From the NCBI GenBank assembly GCA_900546415.1, contig URCY01000015.1, positions 1 through 32,662 of the forward strand: a DNA stretch of 32,662 nt, in the 5' to 3' direction. Below are positions 15,229 to 24,350 of this stretch, piece after piece. Within the stretch, counting starts at the first letter, position 1. The number at the start of each line of letters is the position of its first letter. Both the position numbers and the translations under genes were made by a program. The notes beneath the pieces are model-generated. The model made no database searches and had not been told where the DNA came from. It saw only the letters and a list, made by a program, of their open reading frames with translations. Origin of the DNA: an uncultured Eubacteriales bacterium. GTDB lineage: Bacteria; Bacillota; Clostridia; Oscillospirales; Oscillospiraceae.

Positions 15229-16815
15229 ATGACAGCCTTGAATACTGTCCAAAACAACAAGCCGGAAGGCGCTGTCGGCTCGGAATATGCCATTGAGCTG
15301 CACAACATCACCAAGCGTTTCGGCTCTGTCGTTGCGAACAACGGGGTCGACCTCCAGCTTCGCAAGGGCGAGATCCTGTCGCTGCTCGGCGAAAACGGCA
15401 GCGGCAAAACCACGCTGATGAACATGCTCGGCGGCATCTATTATCCAGACGAGGGCGAAATCTTCGTCAACGGGGAGCGCGCGGACATTCGTTCGCCGAA
15501 GGACTCCTTCCACCTTGGCATCGGTATGATCCACCAGCATTTCAAGCTGGTCGACGTCTTCTCCGCTGCCGAAAACATCATTCTCGGCCTCGAGGGCGAG
15601 AAGGGCAAGCTCGACCGCAGCTCCGTGCGTAAGGCGGTGCGCGAGATCGCCGACCGCTACGGCTTCGAGATCGACCCCGACCAAAAGGTCTATGATATGT
15701 CCGTCTCGCAGAAGCAGACCGTCGAGATCGTCAAGGTGCTCTACCGCGGCGCGGACATTCTGATCCTCGACGAGCCGACGGCCGTCCTGACGCCGCAGGA
15801 GACGGACAAGCTCTTTGCTGTTATGCGGAACATGAAGGCCGACGGCAAGGCGATCATTATCATCACCCACAAGCTGCACGAGGTGCTCTCCGTTTCGGAT
15901 CGCGTCGCCGTGCTGCGCAAGGGACAGTACATCGGCTGCGTGGACACCGCGCAGGCGACGCAGCAGTCCCTGACGGACATGATGGTCGGCCACAGCGTTT
16001 CGCTGAACATCGACCGTCCGAAAAACGAGCAATTGAAGGAGCGCCTGACCGTCAGCGGCCTGACCGTTCTGGATAAGGAAGGCGTCAAGAAGCTTGACAA
16101 TGTCAGCTTCACGGCAATGGGCGGCGAGATCCTCGGCATTGCGGGCGTCGCCGGCTCCGGTCAGAAGGAGCTGCTTGAGGCCATCGGCGGCCTGCAAAAG
16201 CTCGAGCCGGGCAGCGAGATCCGCTATATTTCGCCCGAGGGCAAGGACATCCGCCTGAACGGCATGGATCCGCTGGACATCATCCACAACGGCATCCTGC
16301 TCTCCTTCGTGCCCGAGGATCGCTTCGGCATGGGTCTGGTCGGCACGATGAACATCATCAACAACATCAAGCTGCGTACCTATCGCGACAACCCCGGCAT
16401 TTTCGCCGATCAGCGGAAATCCACGGCGCTCGCCGCGAAAATCGTCGAAGACCTTGAGGTCGTCACGCCGGACATCAACCGCACGCCGATCCGCCGTCTC
16501 TCCGGCGGCAACGTGCAGAAGGTGCTCGTCGGCCGCGAGATCGCGTCGAACCCGACCGTGCTGATGACGGCCTATGCCGTGCGCGGGCTGGACATCAACA
16601 CCTCCTACACCATTTATAATCTGCTGACCGAGCAGAAGATGAAGGGCGTCGCCGTCATTTACGTCGGTGAGGATCTGGACGTTCTGCTGGAGCTTTGCGA
16701 CCGCATTCTGGTGCTCTGCGGCGGTCAGGTCAGCGGCATTGTGGACGCGGCCTCCACGACCAAGGAGGAGATCGGTCTGCTGATGACCCAGTTTAGAAGG
16801 GAGGAAGAAAAATGA
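15229..16815 (+). CDS. Nucleoside-type ABC transporter ATP-binding protein, two-domain
   Basis: Energises the BMP transporter. It has about 528 aa with two nucleotide-binding domains. Domain 1 has Walker A GENGSGKTT, Q-loop IGMIHQHF, MSVSQKQTVEI as signature and LILDEPTAVL as Walker B. Domain 2 has the degenerate P-loop GVAGSGQKEL, signature LSGGNVQKVLVGR and a Walker B region reading TAYAVRGLDINTS, which lacks the usual acidic end. This pattern fits the YufO-like group. The start is uncertain: ATG at 15229 abuts GGAAAGG, while TTG at 15238 is better spaced from AAAGGA. The stop overlaps the first permease by ATGA. Confidence 0.9.
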   Translation: MTALNTVQNNKPEGAVGSEYAIELHNITKRFGSVVANNGVDLQLRKGEILSLLGENGSGKTTLMNMLGGIYYPDEGEIFVNGERADIRSPKDSFHLGIGMIHQHFKLVDVFSAAENIILGLEGEKGKLDRSSVRKAVREIADRYGFEIDPDQKVYDMSVSQKQTVEIVKVLYRGADILILDEPTAVLTPQETDKLFAVMRNMKADGKAIIIITHKLHEVLSVSDRVAVLRKGQYIGCVDTAQATQQSLTDMMVGHSVSLNIDRPKNEQLKERLTVSGLTVLDKEGVKKLDNVSFTAMGGEILGIAGVAGSGQKELLEAIGGLQKLEPGSEIRYISPEGKDIRLNGMDPLDIIHNGILLSFVPEDRFGMGLVGTMNIINNIKLRTYRDNPGIFADQRKSTALAAKIVEDLEVVTPDINRTPIRRLSGGNVQKVLVGREIASNPTVLMTAYAVRGLDINTSYTIYNLLTEQKMKGVAVIYVGEDLDVLLELCDRILVLCGGQVSGIVDAASTTKEEIGLLMTQFRREEEK

Positions 16816-17921
16816 TCCGCATTTCCAAACGGGACGGCATTCGTCCGCTGTCTTCTCTTCTGATCCGCGTGATCGCGCTGCTCATTGCGATGCTTGCCTG
16901 TGTGCTGCTGTCCTTTGCCTCCACCGGGCGCAGCCCGTTCGTCGTGCTGCAGCAGATGGTGGCAGGCTCCTTTGGCACGCCGAAGCGTATGTGGGAGTTC
17001 CTGCAGCGCACCATGATGCTGACCTGCATTGCCGTCGGCCTTGCTCCGGCGTTTAAGATGCGGTTCTGGAACGTCGGCGCAGAGGGTCAGCTCCTGATCG
17101 GCGGCCTCGGCGCCGTGATCCTGATGCGCTTCTGCTACAAGCTGCCGTCCATTCCGCTGCTCATCCTCATGGCGCTGCTGGCCATCGTCTTTGGCGCGAT
17201 CTGGGGCATGATCCCCGGCTTCTTCAAGGCGAAGTGGAACGCCAATGAGACGCTCTTCACCCTGATGATGAACTACATCGCCACGCAGATCGTCCTGTAT
17301 TTCTGCACGATCTGGGAGGGCACGAAGGGCACCGTCAAGATCGGCATCATCAACGACAGTAAGAATCCGGCCGGCCTGCACAAGGGCTGGATCGGCGAAA
17401 TGTTCACGGGGAATTTCAACGACAAGGACTATATGTGGGTCGTCGTGATCGTGCTGCTCGTCGTCGTGCTCATGTGGGCCTACCTGCGCTACACGAAGCA
17501 CGGCTATGAGATCGCCGTCGTCGGCGATTCGGAGAACACCGCGCGCTATGCCGGTATCCGCGTCCCCGTTGTCTATGTGCGCACGATGGCGCTCTCCGGC
17601 GGCGTCTGCGGCTTCGCGGGCTTCCTCGCCGTCTCCGCCGTCTCCCGCACGCTGACGGAAAACACCGCCGGCGGCCGCGGCTTCACCGCGATCATCATCG
17701 CGTGGCTGTCGCACACCAACCCGTTCCTCATGATCGTCTTCTCCGCGCTCTATTGCTTCATGGAGCTGGCGGGCAAGCAGATGGCGTCGGTCTTCCAGCT
17801 CAACGACTATTTCTCCAAGATCCTGACCGGCATCATCCTCTTCTTCATCCTCGGCTGCGAATTCTTCGCGGATTATCGCGTGAAGTTCCGCCGTTCCGTC
17901 AAAGGAGGTCAGCCTCAATGA
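16812..17921 (+). CDS. Nucleoside-type ABC transporter permease 1
   Basis: A 369-aa membrane subunit of the YufP/NupP type with about 8-10 hydrophobic segments. Conserved stretches include FWNVGAEGQLLIGG, IPGFFKAKWNANETLFTLMMNYIA and GDSENTARYAGI, ending in GKQMASVFQLNDYFSKILTGIILFFILG. GGGAGGAAG precedes the ATG, which overlaps the ATPase stop. It overlaps permease 2 by 4 nt, so the pair is translated together and presumably forms a heterodimer. It is the intact counterpart of the permease truncated at 3542-3883. Confidence 0.92.
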   Translation: MIRISKRDGIRPLSSLLIRVIALLIAMLACVLLSFASTGRSPFVVLQQMVAGSFGTPKRMWEFLQRTMMLTCIAVGLAPAFKMRFWNVGAEGQLLIGGLGAVILMRFCYKLPSIPLLILMALLAIVFGAIWGMIPGFFKAKWNANETLFTLMMNYIATQIVLYFCTIWEGTKGTVKIGIINDSKNPAGLHKGWIGEMFTGNFNDKDYMWVVVIVLLVVVLMWAYLRYTKHGYEIAVVGDSENTARYAGIRVPVVYVRTMALSGGVCGFAGFLAVSAVSRTLTENTAGGRGFTAIIIAWLSHTNPFLMIVFSALYCFMELAGKQMASVFQLNDYFSKILTGIILFFILGCEFFADYRVKFRRSVKGGQPQ

Positions 17922-18928
17922 GTTTTCTTGATTTTATCGGTAAGCTTTCAACCACGCTTTCCTTCTCCATCACCTTCGGCACGGTCATTCTCTATGGCGC
18001 GCTGGGTGAGGTTCTGACGGAAAAGGGCGGCAACCTGAACCTCGGCGTTCCCGGCATCATGTACATCGGCGCGATTGCGAGCCTTGCCGGTGCGCTGAAG
18101 TTCGAGGCAGCCTTCGCCAGCCCGAATGCGATCCTCTGCGTTCTGGTCGCGCTGCTCTGCGGCTTTGCCGCCTCGGCTCTGGCCGGATTGCTCTACGCCT
18201 TCCTGACCATCAGCCTGCGCACGAACCAGAACGTGACCGGCCTGACCCTGACGATCTTCGGCACGGGCATCGGCAACTACATCGGCGGCAGCCTCGGCAG
18301 CGTCGGCACGGTCTGCGCGACCAACACGAGCGCCGCGATGAAGGCCTATATCCGTCCGCTTGTCCAGTGGCTCGACGGCCTGACGGATAAGCTGAATATC
18401 GGCTCCCTGCTGTTCCGCCACGGCTTCATGGTCTACTTCGGCATTTTGCTGGCCATAGCTCTGTGGTACTTCCTGACCAAGACGCGCACCGGCCTGTCCC
18501 TCCGCGCCGTCGGCGAAAACGCCGCGACCGCAGACGCTGCCGGTCTGAACGTCAATAAATTCAAGTATCTCTCCACCTGCATCGGCGCCGGCATCTCCGG
18601 CCTCGGCGGCACGTTCTACGTCATGGAATACATCGATGGCCTCTGGGAAACCAGCTCCACCATCGAGGCGCTCGGCTGGCTGGCCGTCGCGCTGGTCATC
18701 TTCGCAACGTGGAAGCCGCTGCGCTGCATCTGGGGCGCGTACCTGTTCGGCATCCTCTCCTGGCTGTATTTCCTGATCCCCGGCCTGTTCAACGGCTCGG
18801 ATAAGATCTTCCAGATGCTGCCGTATCTGTTCACGCTGATCGTCCTGATCACCGTCTCGCTGCGCCGCAGAAAGGAAGACCAGCCGCCCGCCGGTCTGGG
18901 CATCCCCTATTTCCGAGAAGAACGCTGA
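17918..18928 (+). CDS. Nucleoside-type ABC transporter permease 2
   Basis: The 336-aa partner permease of the YufQ/NupQ type. It has a GALGEVLTEKGGNLNLGVPG segment near the N-terminus, multiple TM helices, GLSLRAVGENAATADAAGLN as the cytoplasmic coupling loop, and a tail PPAGLGIPYFREER. The start is the ATG at 17918 with AAAGGAGG 9 nt upstream and an ATGA overlap; in-frame codons further upstream are inside permease 1 and are not used. It ends the operon, about 90 nt before a strong terminator. Its C-terminal tail is the best visible match to the orphan tail at 3493-3544. Confidence 0.92.
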   Translation: MSFLDFIGKLSTTLSFSITFGTVILYGALGEVLTEKGGNLNLGVPGIMYIGAIASLAGALKFEAAFASPNAILCVLVALLCGFAASALAGLLYAFLTISLRTNQNVTGLTLTIFGTGIGNYIGGSLGSVGTVCATNTSAAMKAYIRPLVQWLDGLTDKLNIGSLLFRHGFMVYFGILLAIALWYFLTKTRTGLSLRAVGENAATADAAGLNVNKFKYLSTCIGAGISGLGGTFYVMEYIDGLWETSSTIEALGWLAVALVIFATWKPLRCIWGAYLFGILSWLYFLIPGLFNGSDKIFQMLPYLFTLIVLITVSLRRRKEDQPPAGLGIPYFREER

Positions 18929-19018
18929 TTTTGCAAAAAGCTCCCTCGTCAGAGAGTTGAACTTAGGGATTTTAGGAAGACAATGACATAAACCTGCTCG
19001 CTTCAAGCGGAACAAAAG

Positions 19019-19064
19019 AAGAGGCCACATCAGCGGAATATTCCGAAGATGTGGCCTCTTTTTT
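19019..19064 (+). terminator. Strong bidirectional terminator between convergent genes
   Basis: AAGAGGCCACATC and GATGTGGCCTCTT form a 13-bp perfect stem followed by TTTTATTT on the plus strand and CTTTTG on the minus strand. The loop carries a CGGAATATTCCG palindrome. It ends the transporter operon and also lies just past the stop of the minus-strand defence operon. Confidence 0.85.
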
Positions 19065-19992
19065 ATTTAACGCCGGCCTTGTACATGAGTTCCTCAATTA
19101 TAACACGATATTTCAAAATATGTGGCTCTATATCTTGTTTTGTCGAATTGTACCAAATCTTATGCGCAGAAAAATTACCGATATCTTTAAATAACGGCAT
19201 ATCTCTTTTCGTGTTTGCGGATAAAGCCAATTTCTTGTTTTGTGCAGCATTTTTTATAATTTTATCGAGCGTAAGATGCCATCCGGATTTTTCCGTTATT
19301 TCAGACTCGATGTCATGGCTTTGATAAGCCAATACAAGCAGCCCCTCCAGCAAGCGCCGCATAATAACGGCTGTACAATCATAGAGATTGTGTTCGTAAC
19401 TTGCATTGATTTGTTTGCAGAGAGATTGAATATTGGCGGAAACACTCTCAAACATCTGGGTCGGCAGTATGCTCCCAGCTTCCACAATGGTTGAGCTGTC
19501 GTCCTTGTCCCATCCCGCAATGTCTGTAATCCATTGCTCCATAGTACCTGACCACTCAGTCCAGTTACGACTTGAGGTGCAAACTCTTTTAACTTCATTT
19601 TGCAGGTCATCTAAAATCTGTTTATCTGACCATTGAGCATTTCTTAGAGCATGTATATACCGGCTCAAAATATCGTCGCCTTGACGCTCGTTCCAGTAGG
19701 GATAGGCCTTTTTACAGACATTTTTTATATGGCAAAGTTCTTGATCTATCGGACTGCGCGATTTGTTATATGCAATTCCACCGAGCTTGTTTAGAAATTC
19801 AGATACAGATTTTTGCGTCAATTCTCCATTTTCGTATCTGAAATACCGCTTTATTCCAATGTCTACACACTCTTGCAGGAGCGATTCCGGGTATTTTCTA
19901 AACAGCTCAGAAAGCTGTGCCCGACCGTTTTCTAAAAATGTAAATGGGGATGTTCGCTCTTCAACATAATCAATGAATTCTTCTGTTGTCAT
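19063..19992 (-). CDS. HEPN/DUF4145-like protein at the end of a type III restriction operon
   Basis: A 309-aa soluble protein of unknown function. The N-terminal half is helical, with no recognised motif. The C-terminal 110 residues resemble DUF4145/HEPN-type domains, with MRRLLEGLLVLAYQSH followed by LFKDIGNFSAHKIWY near the end; these folds are common in defence systems, sometimes as RNases. The classical RxxxxH of toxic HEPN proteins is not evident. The start is the ATG at 19992, with GGGAG about 5 nt upstream, rather than the in-frame start 11 codons earlier. It follows res after about 120 nt in the same orientation and shares its lower GC. It may be an accessory of the restriction system or an independent cargo gene. 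Confidence 0.62.
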   Translation of the reverse strand: MTTEEFIDYVEERTSPFTFLENGRAQLSELFRKYPESLLQECVDIGIKRYFRYENGELTQKSVSEFLNKLGGIAYNKSRSPIDQELCHIKNVCKKAYPYWNERQGDDILSRYIHALRNAQWSDKQILDDLQNEVKRVCTSSRNWTEWSGTMEQWITDIAGWDKDDSSTIVEAGSILPTQMFESVSANIQSLCKQINASYEHNLYDCTAVIMRRLLEGLLVLAYQSHDIESEITEKSGWHLTLDKIIKNAAQNKKLALSANTKRDMPLFKDIGNFSAHKIWYNSTKQDIEPHILKYRVIIEELMYKAGVK

Positions 19993-20110
19993 ATAAACTC
20001 CCTGACATTTTTCAATGTGCCTCATTTTTACAAAGAACTACACTTTAGAAGCGCGTGAGCATCTCTACGTTCATGCGATTCGGCATCGATGGCATTCTGT
20101 CACATCAGTG

Positions 20111-22762
20111 TCAGTTTTCCTCAAACCGTTTCGCCAACTGCATAAAACTTGAATTTGGCAAAACCTGCTTGGACGGAATAAACAGATACCGCCACTGTTT
20201 ATAGCCGTTCGCCTTTCCCCAGCGAGAGGCAACTTCGCAGTACTGGATACCGCGCTTTTTCTTGGCGATAACATCCGGGGCACTGAGCTTGTCCTCGCCC
20301 TTTATCTCCACGAGATAAATCGTATCGTCGGTCTCCACAACGAAATCCGGCTCATAGTTATGCCCGTGATTGTAGGTGATATTGAATTCCTGTGGAGCAG
20401 GGCGAAGCCAGTTCTGCACATCGGCGTCCGTCTCCAACACCCGTGCAAGTACCAGTTCGGGGCGGCTGTCAAACTTGGCGGCGCTGAATACGCCCCGCTT
20501 GACACCTTCAAACAGAACCGATTGGATATTCCCGGTATAATCATCGGAGAACAGATTAACCCGTTCGGCACAGCTGTAAGACTGCTGCAGGTTGTAATCT
20601 CTTGTGCCGACGACCTCTTCCTGCAAAAAGCCGTTCTCGCAATAGAAGTGCTGCAGCATTTGCTTATAGATCTTGTTTCCAATATCACGCTTATACATCA
20701 TAATGATGTTTTGCATTCCATTGGTGCCGTACTGTATTTCGTAGTGGTCGCAGACTTGTGTGATCAGCTTGAACAGCAGCTTGGAGCATTTTTCGTAATC
20801 GATTTCCGGCTTTGCACGCAGCTGCTCCAGTATGACCTTTTTCGGATTGTAGCCCTCAAAATCGATTGCATCGCCCTTGATGCGCTGTCGGTCCTGCATA
20901 TCCTCCAGATTCTGAACGAGCAGCTCATTCTTGATCGGCACATGGGTAAAATCTGCCATGTCCAAGTCGAAGTCTACGAACACATATTCCTCAACACCGG
21001 CATCCGTTACCTTGATACGGGGAATCGGAATAAATTTGTTCACGGCAGCTCTGTGCGTTTCCTCGGTCTGGTAGAGCATCCATGCTGCCAGCGGCATTTC
21101 ATGCTCCTTGAAGGTCTGTCCCAGATCCTTATCCTCAGCGACCTTCTGTTTGACCGCTTCTACAATTTGCTGTGCCTGCACAGGGGTGACCGTATGCGCC
21201 GGGGTGTGCTGAATGTGCTGCTCAACCTCTGCTTTGATCAAATCTGTTGACTTCTTGAACAGTGCATCCGTGGTATCCGTCTTTTCAATTTGAGTATGAG
21301 CATACGCTTTTTCCAGCTCGGCATCCGGATCGGTTTCTATTGTCAGCTGAGTATAGACCACTTCTTCGGGCTTGATTTCTTCTGCTTTAATGACATTCCC
21401 AGCCTTAAAAATAGAATCACCCTTCTGCGCCTCCGCCAGAATATCATTGAATTTATCATGGGCAGTCAGCATGACGGCATCCACATCCCGATCACCGGTG
21501 CGCTCCCCATAGGGCAGGCGCAGACCGCGACCGACCATCTGCTCCCGCAGAATCTTGGATGCCGCCGTGCGGAGCGGGACAATCGTATAGAGGTTGTTGA
21601 CATCCCAGCCTTCTTTGAGCATATTGACATGGATCACGATCTCCACCGGATTTTTCGGGTTTTCCACATCCAGAAGCAGACGAGTGTTCGCTTCGGTCTC
21701 TGCGCCTTTCTGCTTAGAGTGGACGATGATCGTTTTGTTGCGATATGCGCCACCACGGAATTCGTCTGACTTTACGAATTGCTCTGCCCAGGCTGCGTGA
21801 TCCGTATCCTTGCAAACTACGAGCATAAACGGCTTCACCACAGGCTTACCGTGATTGGCAGCGTAGACTTCCAATTTGCGCTTTGTGCTTTCGTGGCAGG
21901 TGATGCCGTCCAGCAGCATCATTTTATCCAGCTGTTCATCACCGAAGTTATAGAAATCAATGTCCGAGCGGGTCACGGCATAGGGTGTGCGGGTATAGCC
22001 GTCCTCGATTGCCTTGGACAGAGGGTATTCATATACCACATTTTTGAACGGCACCTGCTTGCTCCCCTTGGTCACCAACGGTGTTGCTGTCAGCTCCAAT
22101 CCCAGCAGCGGATGCAGCTCGTTCAGCGCCTGTGCCCCCTTTTCTGCCCGGTAATGGTGCGACTCATCCATAATGAGCACAAGATCCGGCAAGTCGGACA
22201 ACGCCTGATAGAACGAGTCCCCAATGAGCTCGTTCACCTTTTTCATATTTGCGCCCTCTTTGTTGAATTTGTCGATGTTATACACGAAGATGTGAACATC
22301 GGATTCAAACAGGGAGAGCGTTTTTTCTCGGTAATCGTCATCCGTAATGATCTGCGGCGGCGTGCTGAAACAGCCAAGTCCCTTGAACACATACTTGGCG
22401 CTGTTGTTATCACTGAGATCCTTTTTGAGTTTTTCAAAAATCGTGGTATTGGGAGCAACCACGAAAAAGTTCCTGATATGGTGCTGTGTGTAGAGGTAGG
22501 CGATAAAGGCTCCCATTAAACGAGTCTTGCCGACGCCGGTCGCCAGAGCAAAAGTCAGGGACATAAAGTCTCGCTCAAAATCGGAGCAGATCGGATACAT
22601 AGCGTGGACAGCACCCAGTGCCGCTTTCAGATTCATACCTTTGCGGAGCTGTACGGCGTTGGTGATTTCTTCAAGAATCTTCAATGATTGCGTCTGCGGC
22701 TTGCGGAGAGACATGACGCCACTGATATAGTCTGTGGTATAGAGCGGAAAATCGTTAGACAT
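20111..22762 (-). CDS. res: Type III restriction endonuclease subunit Res
   Basis: The ATP-dependent helicase/nuclease subunit that cuts unmodified foreign DNA in complex with Mod. Its 883 aa include Walker A ATGVGKT (74-80), the DESH box (199-202), ELTATPL as motif III, and helicase motifs HVNMLKEGWDV and REQMVGRGLRLP. A C-terminal PD-(D/E)XK nuclease reads EPDF...VEIKG, with Asp806, Glu819 and Lys821. All key residues are present, so it looks active. The start is the ATG at 22762 with GAGGAGG upstream, overlapping the mod stop by 8 nt; an earlier in-frame start lies inside mod. The order mod then res is typical. Confidence 0.94.
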   Translation of the reverse strand: MSNDFPLYTTDYISGVMSLRKPQTQSLKILEEITNAVQLRKGMNLKAALGAVHAMYPICSDFERDFMSLTFALATGVGKTRLMGAFIAYLYTQHHIRNFFVVAPNTTIFEKLKKDLSDNNSAKYVFKGLGCFSTPPQIITDDDYREKTLSLFESDVHIFVYNIDKFNKEGANMKKVNELIGDSFYQALSDLPDLVLIMDESHHYRAEKGAQALNELHPLLGLELTATPLVTKGSKQVPFKNVVYEYPLSKAIEDGYTRTPYAVTRSDIDFYNFGDEQLDKMMLLDGITCHESTKRKLEVYAANHGKPVVKPFMLVVCKDTDHAAWAEQFVKSDEFRGGAYRNKTIIVHSKQKGAETEANTRLLLDVENPKNPVEIVIHVNMLKEGWDVNNLYTIVPLRTAASKILREQMVGRGLRLPYGERTGDRDVDAVMLTAHDKFNDILAEAQKGDSIFKAGNVIKAEEIKPEEVVYTQLTIETDPDAELEKAYAHTQIEKTDTTDALFKKSTDLIKAEVEQHIQHTPAHTVTPVQAQQIVEAVKQKVAEDKDLGQTFKEHEMPLAAWMLYQTEETHRAAVNKFIPIPRIKVTDAGVEEYVFVDFDLDMADFTHVPIKNELLVQNLEDMQDRQRIKGDAIDFEGYNPKKVILEQLRAKPEIDYEKCSKLLFKLITQVCDHYEIQYGTNGMQNIIMMYKRDIGNKIYKQMLQHFYCENGFLQEEVVGTRDYNLQQSYSCAERVNLFSDDYTGNIQSVLFEGVKRGVFSAAKFDSRPELVLARVLETDADVQNWLRPAPQEFNITYNHGHNYEPDFVVETDDTIYLVEIKGEDKLSAPDVIAKKKRGIQYCEVASRWGKANGYKQWRYLFIPSKQVLPNSSFMQLAKRFEEN

Positions 22763-24350
22763 CCTCTTCCTCCTCGTCGCAGTCATCATACACCGGCGGG
22801 TGTACGATATTCAGGTTGTAATCTGCTTTGCCGAACTCGCAGCGTTCCAGCAGCATTTGCGGGATTTTCTTCACTGTGATATTATCGTAAGCCTTGTCCA
22901 GTCCGCTGTCAAAGGAACGGCAAGCGATGATCAGATACTCGCCCTCCTCCATGGTGTCCTTGATGGAGTCCAGATAGGGGCTGTTCAGGTGGCGGGTCGT
23001 CACAAAGAGGTAGCTGTTCTCGTTGCCTACAGACTGTTTCCAGAACAGGTCTCCATCCGGCTGATAGCGGAATCCCTCGTGCAGAGCCACCGCCGCTGCC
23101 AGCATATTGGCGTCATAGTCCTCGTTGATGACATATTCGTCAAAGGGGTCTTTGTTAATGAGCGTAGGTGCAACCTCATAGAAGCGGTACCCTCCGCCGC
23201 CTTGCCAATTCTGTGCTTTGGTAATGCCGCCGGGGTCTTCCCCAGCAATGACCTTATCCATGCGCACTTTGCAATGGGTATAGGCGTGATTACCCATTTC
23301 CACGCCAATCCAACGCCGCCCCATTTTCTGCGCGACGGCAGCAGTGGTGCCGGAACCGAGGAAAGAATCAAGAACAAGGTCGCCGGGATTGGAGGCAATA
23401 TGGATGATGCGCTGAATGAGGCGCTCGGGCTTGGGGGTATCAAAAGCGTTGTCACTTCCGAACAGGGCATTGTTTTCTTTTTTTGCCTCTTGGTTATGCC
23501 CCACTTCTTTGTTCATCCATAATGTCCAAGGAACAACGCCAGTGCTATCTTTTAAATATGTTTTTTTACGAGGCACCCCATTCCCGTCTTTTCCGAGCCA
23601 AATGCGCCCTGCGGCTATTTCTTCTTCCATACGTTCTTTTGTAAAACGCCAACAAAGGCTTTTGGGTAATTCTATCACACGCCCAACTGGTGTAGTTAGC
23701 ATATAAAACTGGTCTGCCGTGCCATGCCCTGCTTGTGCAGTGCAATCTGTTGATGTCCATGGACCGCGTGGATCATTATCCGGGTTTTTGTAGCTTTTCC
23801 GCTGTTCTTCACTCAAAGGAAGCCTGTTTCGTACCTGCTTGAACAAGTCCTTATCTTTTGCATAAACTAGGACGTAATCGTGTCCATCACTAATGACCGC
23901 TCTCATGTCCGGAGATGTACGCTTTTGCCAAATGATCGATGCAATAAAGCTCGAACGCCCAAACAGTTCATCACAAAGAACTTTCATATACGCCTGCTCA
24001 TCATCATCAATGCTGATCCACAAGCTACCATCTTCGGATAAAAGCCGCCAAAGAATCTCAAGTCTGGGGCGCATCAAATTCAGCCACTGGCTATGCTCCA
24101 GATTATCATCATAATGCTCAAATGCCGAGCCGGTATTGTACGGCGGATCGATATAGATACACTTTACCTGTCCGGCAAATTTGCTCTCCAGCGCTTTCAA
24201 CGCCAGTAGATTATCCCCATGAATCAGCATATTCTGCGTCTCCGGATCGGCGGCGGTGTTAGAAAGCTCTGTGTTTTCAATCAGCAAACGAGGCTCGACC
24301 CGAATCGGCTCGTCCTTGCCGTACCAGGTCAGTTCCAGTTTGTTAGCCAT
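22755..24350 (-). CDS. mod: Type III DNA-methyltransferase subunit Mod (adenine-specific)
   Basis: The recognition and methylation subunit. Its 531 aa are in beta-class order: catalytic motif DPPYNTG at residues 69-74 precedes the SAM motif DSFLGSGTT near 328-336. The region between (about 140-290) is the expected target-recognition part and cannot be decoded to a site. HGDNLLALKAL at 44-54 is typical. The start overlaps the dinD stop by 1 nt (TAATG) and the stop overlaps res by 8 nt, so the three genes are translationally coupled. No simple-sequence repeat suggesting phase variation is seen in the gene. Confidence 0.94.
   Translation of the reverse strand: MANKLELTWYGKDEPIRVEPRLLIENTELSNTAADPETQNMLIHGDNLLALKALESKFAGQVKCIYIDPPYNTGSAFEHYDDNLEHSQWLNLMRPRLEILWRLLSEDGSLWISIDDDEQAYMKVLCDELFGRSSFIASIIWQKRTSPDMRAVISDGHDYVLVYAKDKDLFKQVRNRLPLSEEQRKSYKNPDNDPRGPWTSTDCTAQAGHGTADQFYMLTTPVGRVIELPKSLCWRFTKERMEEEIAAGRIWLGKDGNGVPRKKTYLKDSTGVVPWTLWMNKEVGHNQEAKKENNALFGSDNAFDTPKPERLIQRIIHIASNPGDLVLDSFLGSGTTAAVAQKMGRRWIGVEMGNHAYTHCKVRMDKVIAGEDPGGITKAQNWQGGGGYRFYEVAPTLINKDPFDEYVINEDYDANMLAAAVALHEGFRYQPDGDLFWKQSVGNENSYLFVTTRHLNSPYLDSIKDTMEEGEYLIIACRSFDSGLDKAYDNITVKKIPQMLLERCEFGKADYNLNIVHPPVYDDCDEEEEDV

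Noticed and set aside
16725..17918. 397-codon minus-strand frame over permease 1
   Set aside because: Antisense shadow; highly charged His/Asp/Glu-rich product, opposite a clear membrane protein.
22755..24350. Phase-variable Mod through simple-sequence repeats
   Set aside because: No homopolymer or short tandem repeat tract of the sort used for switching was seen in mod.
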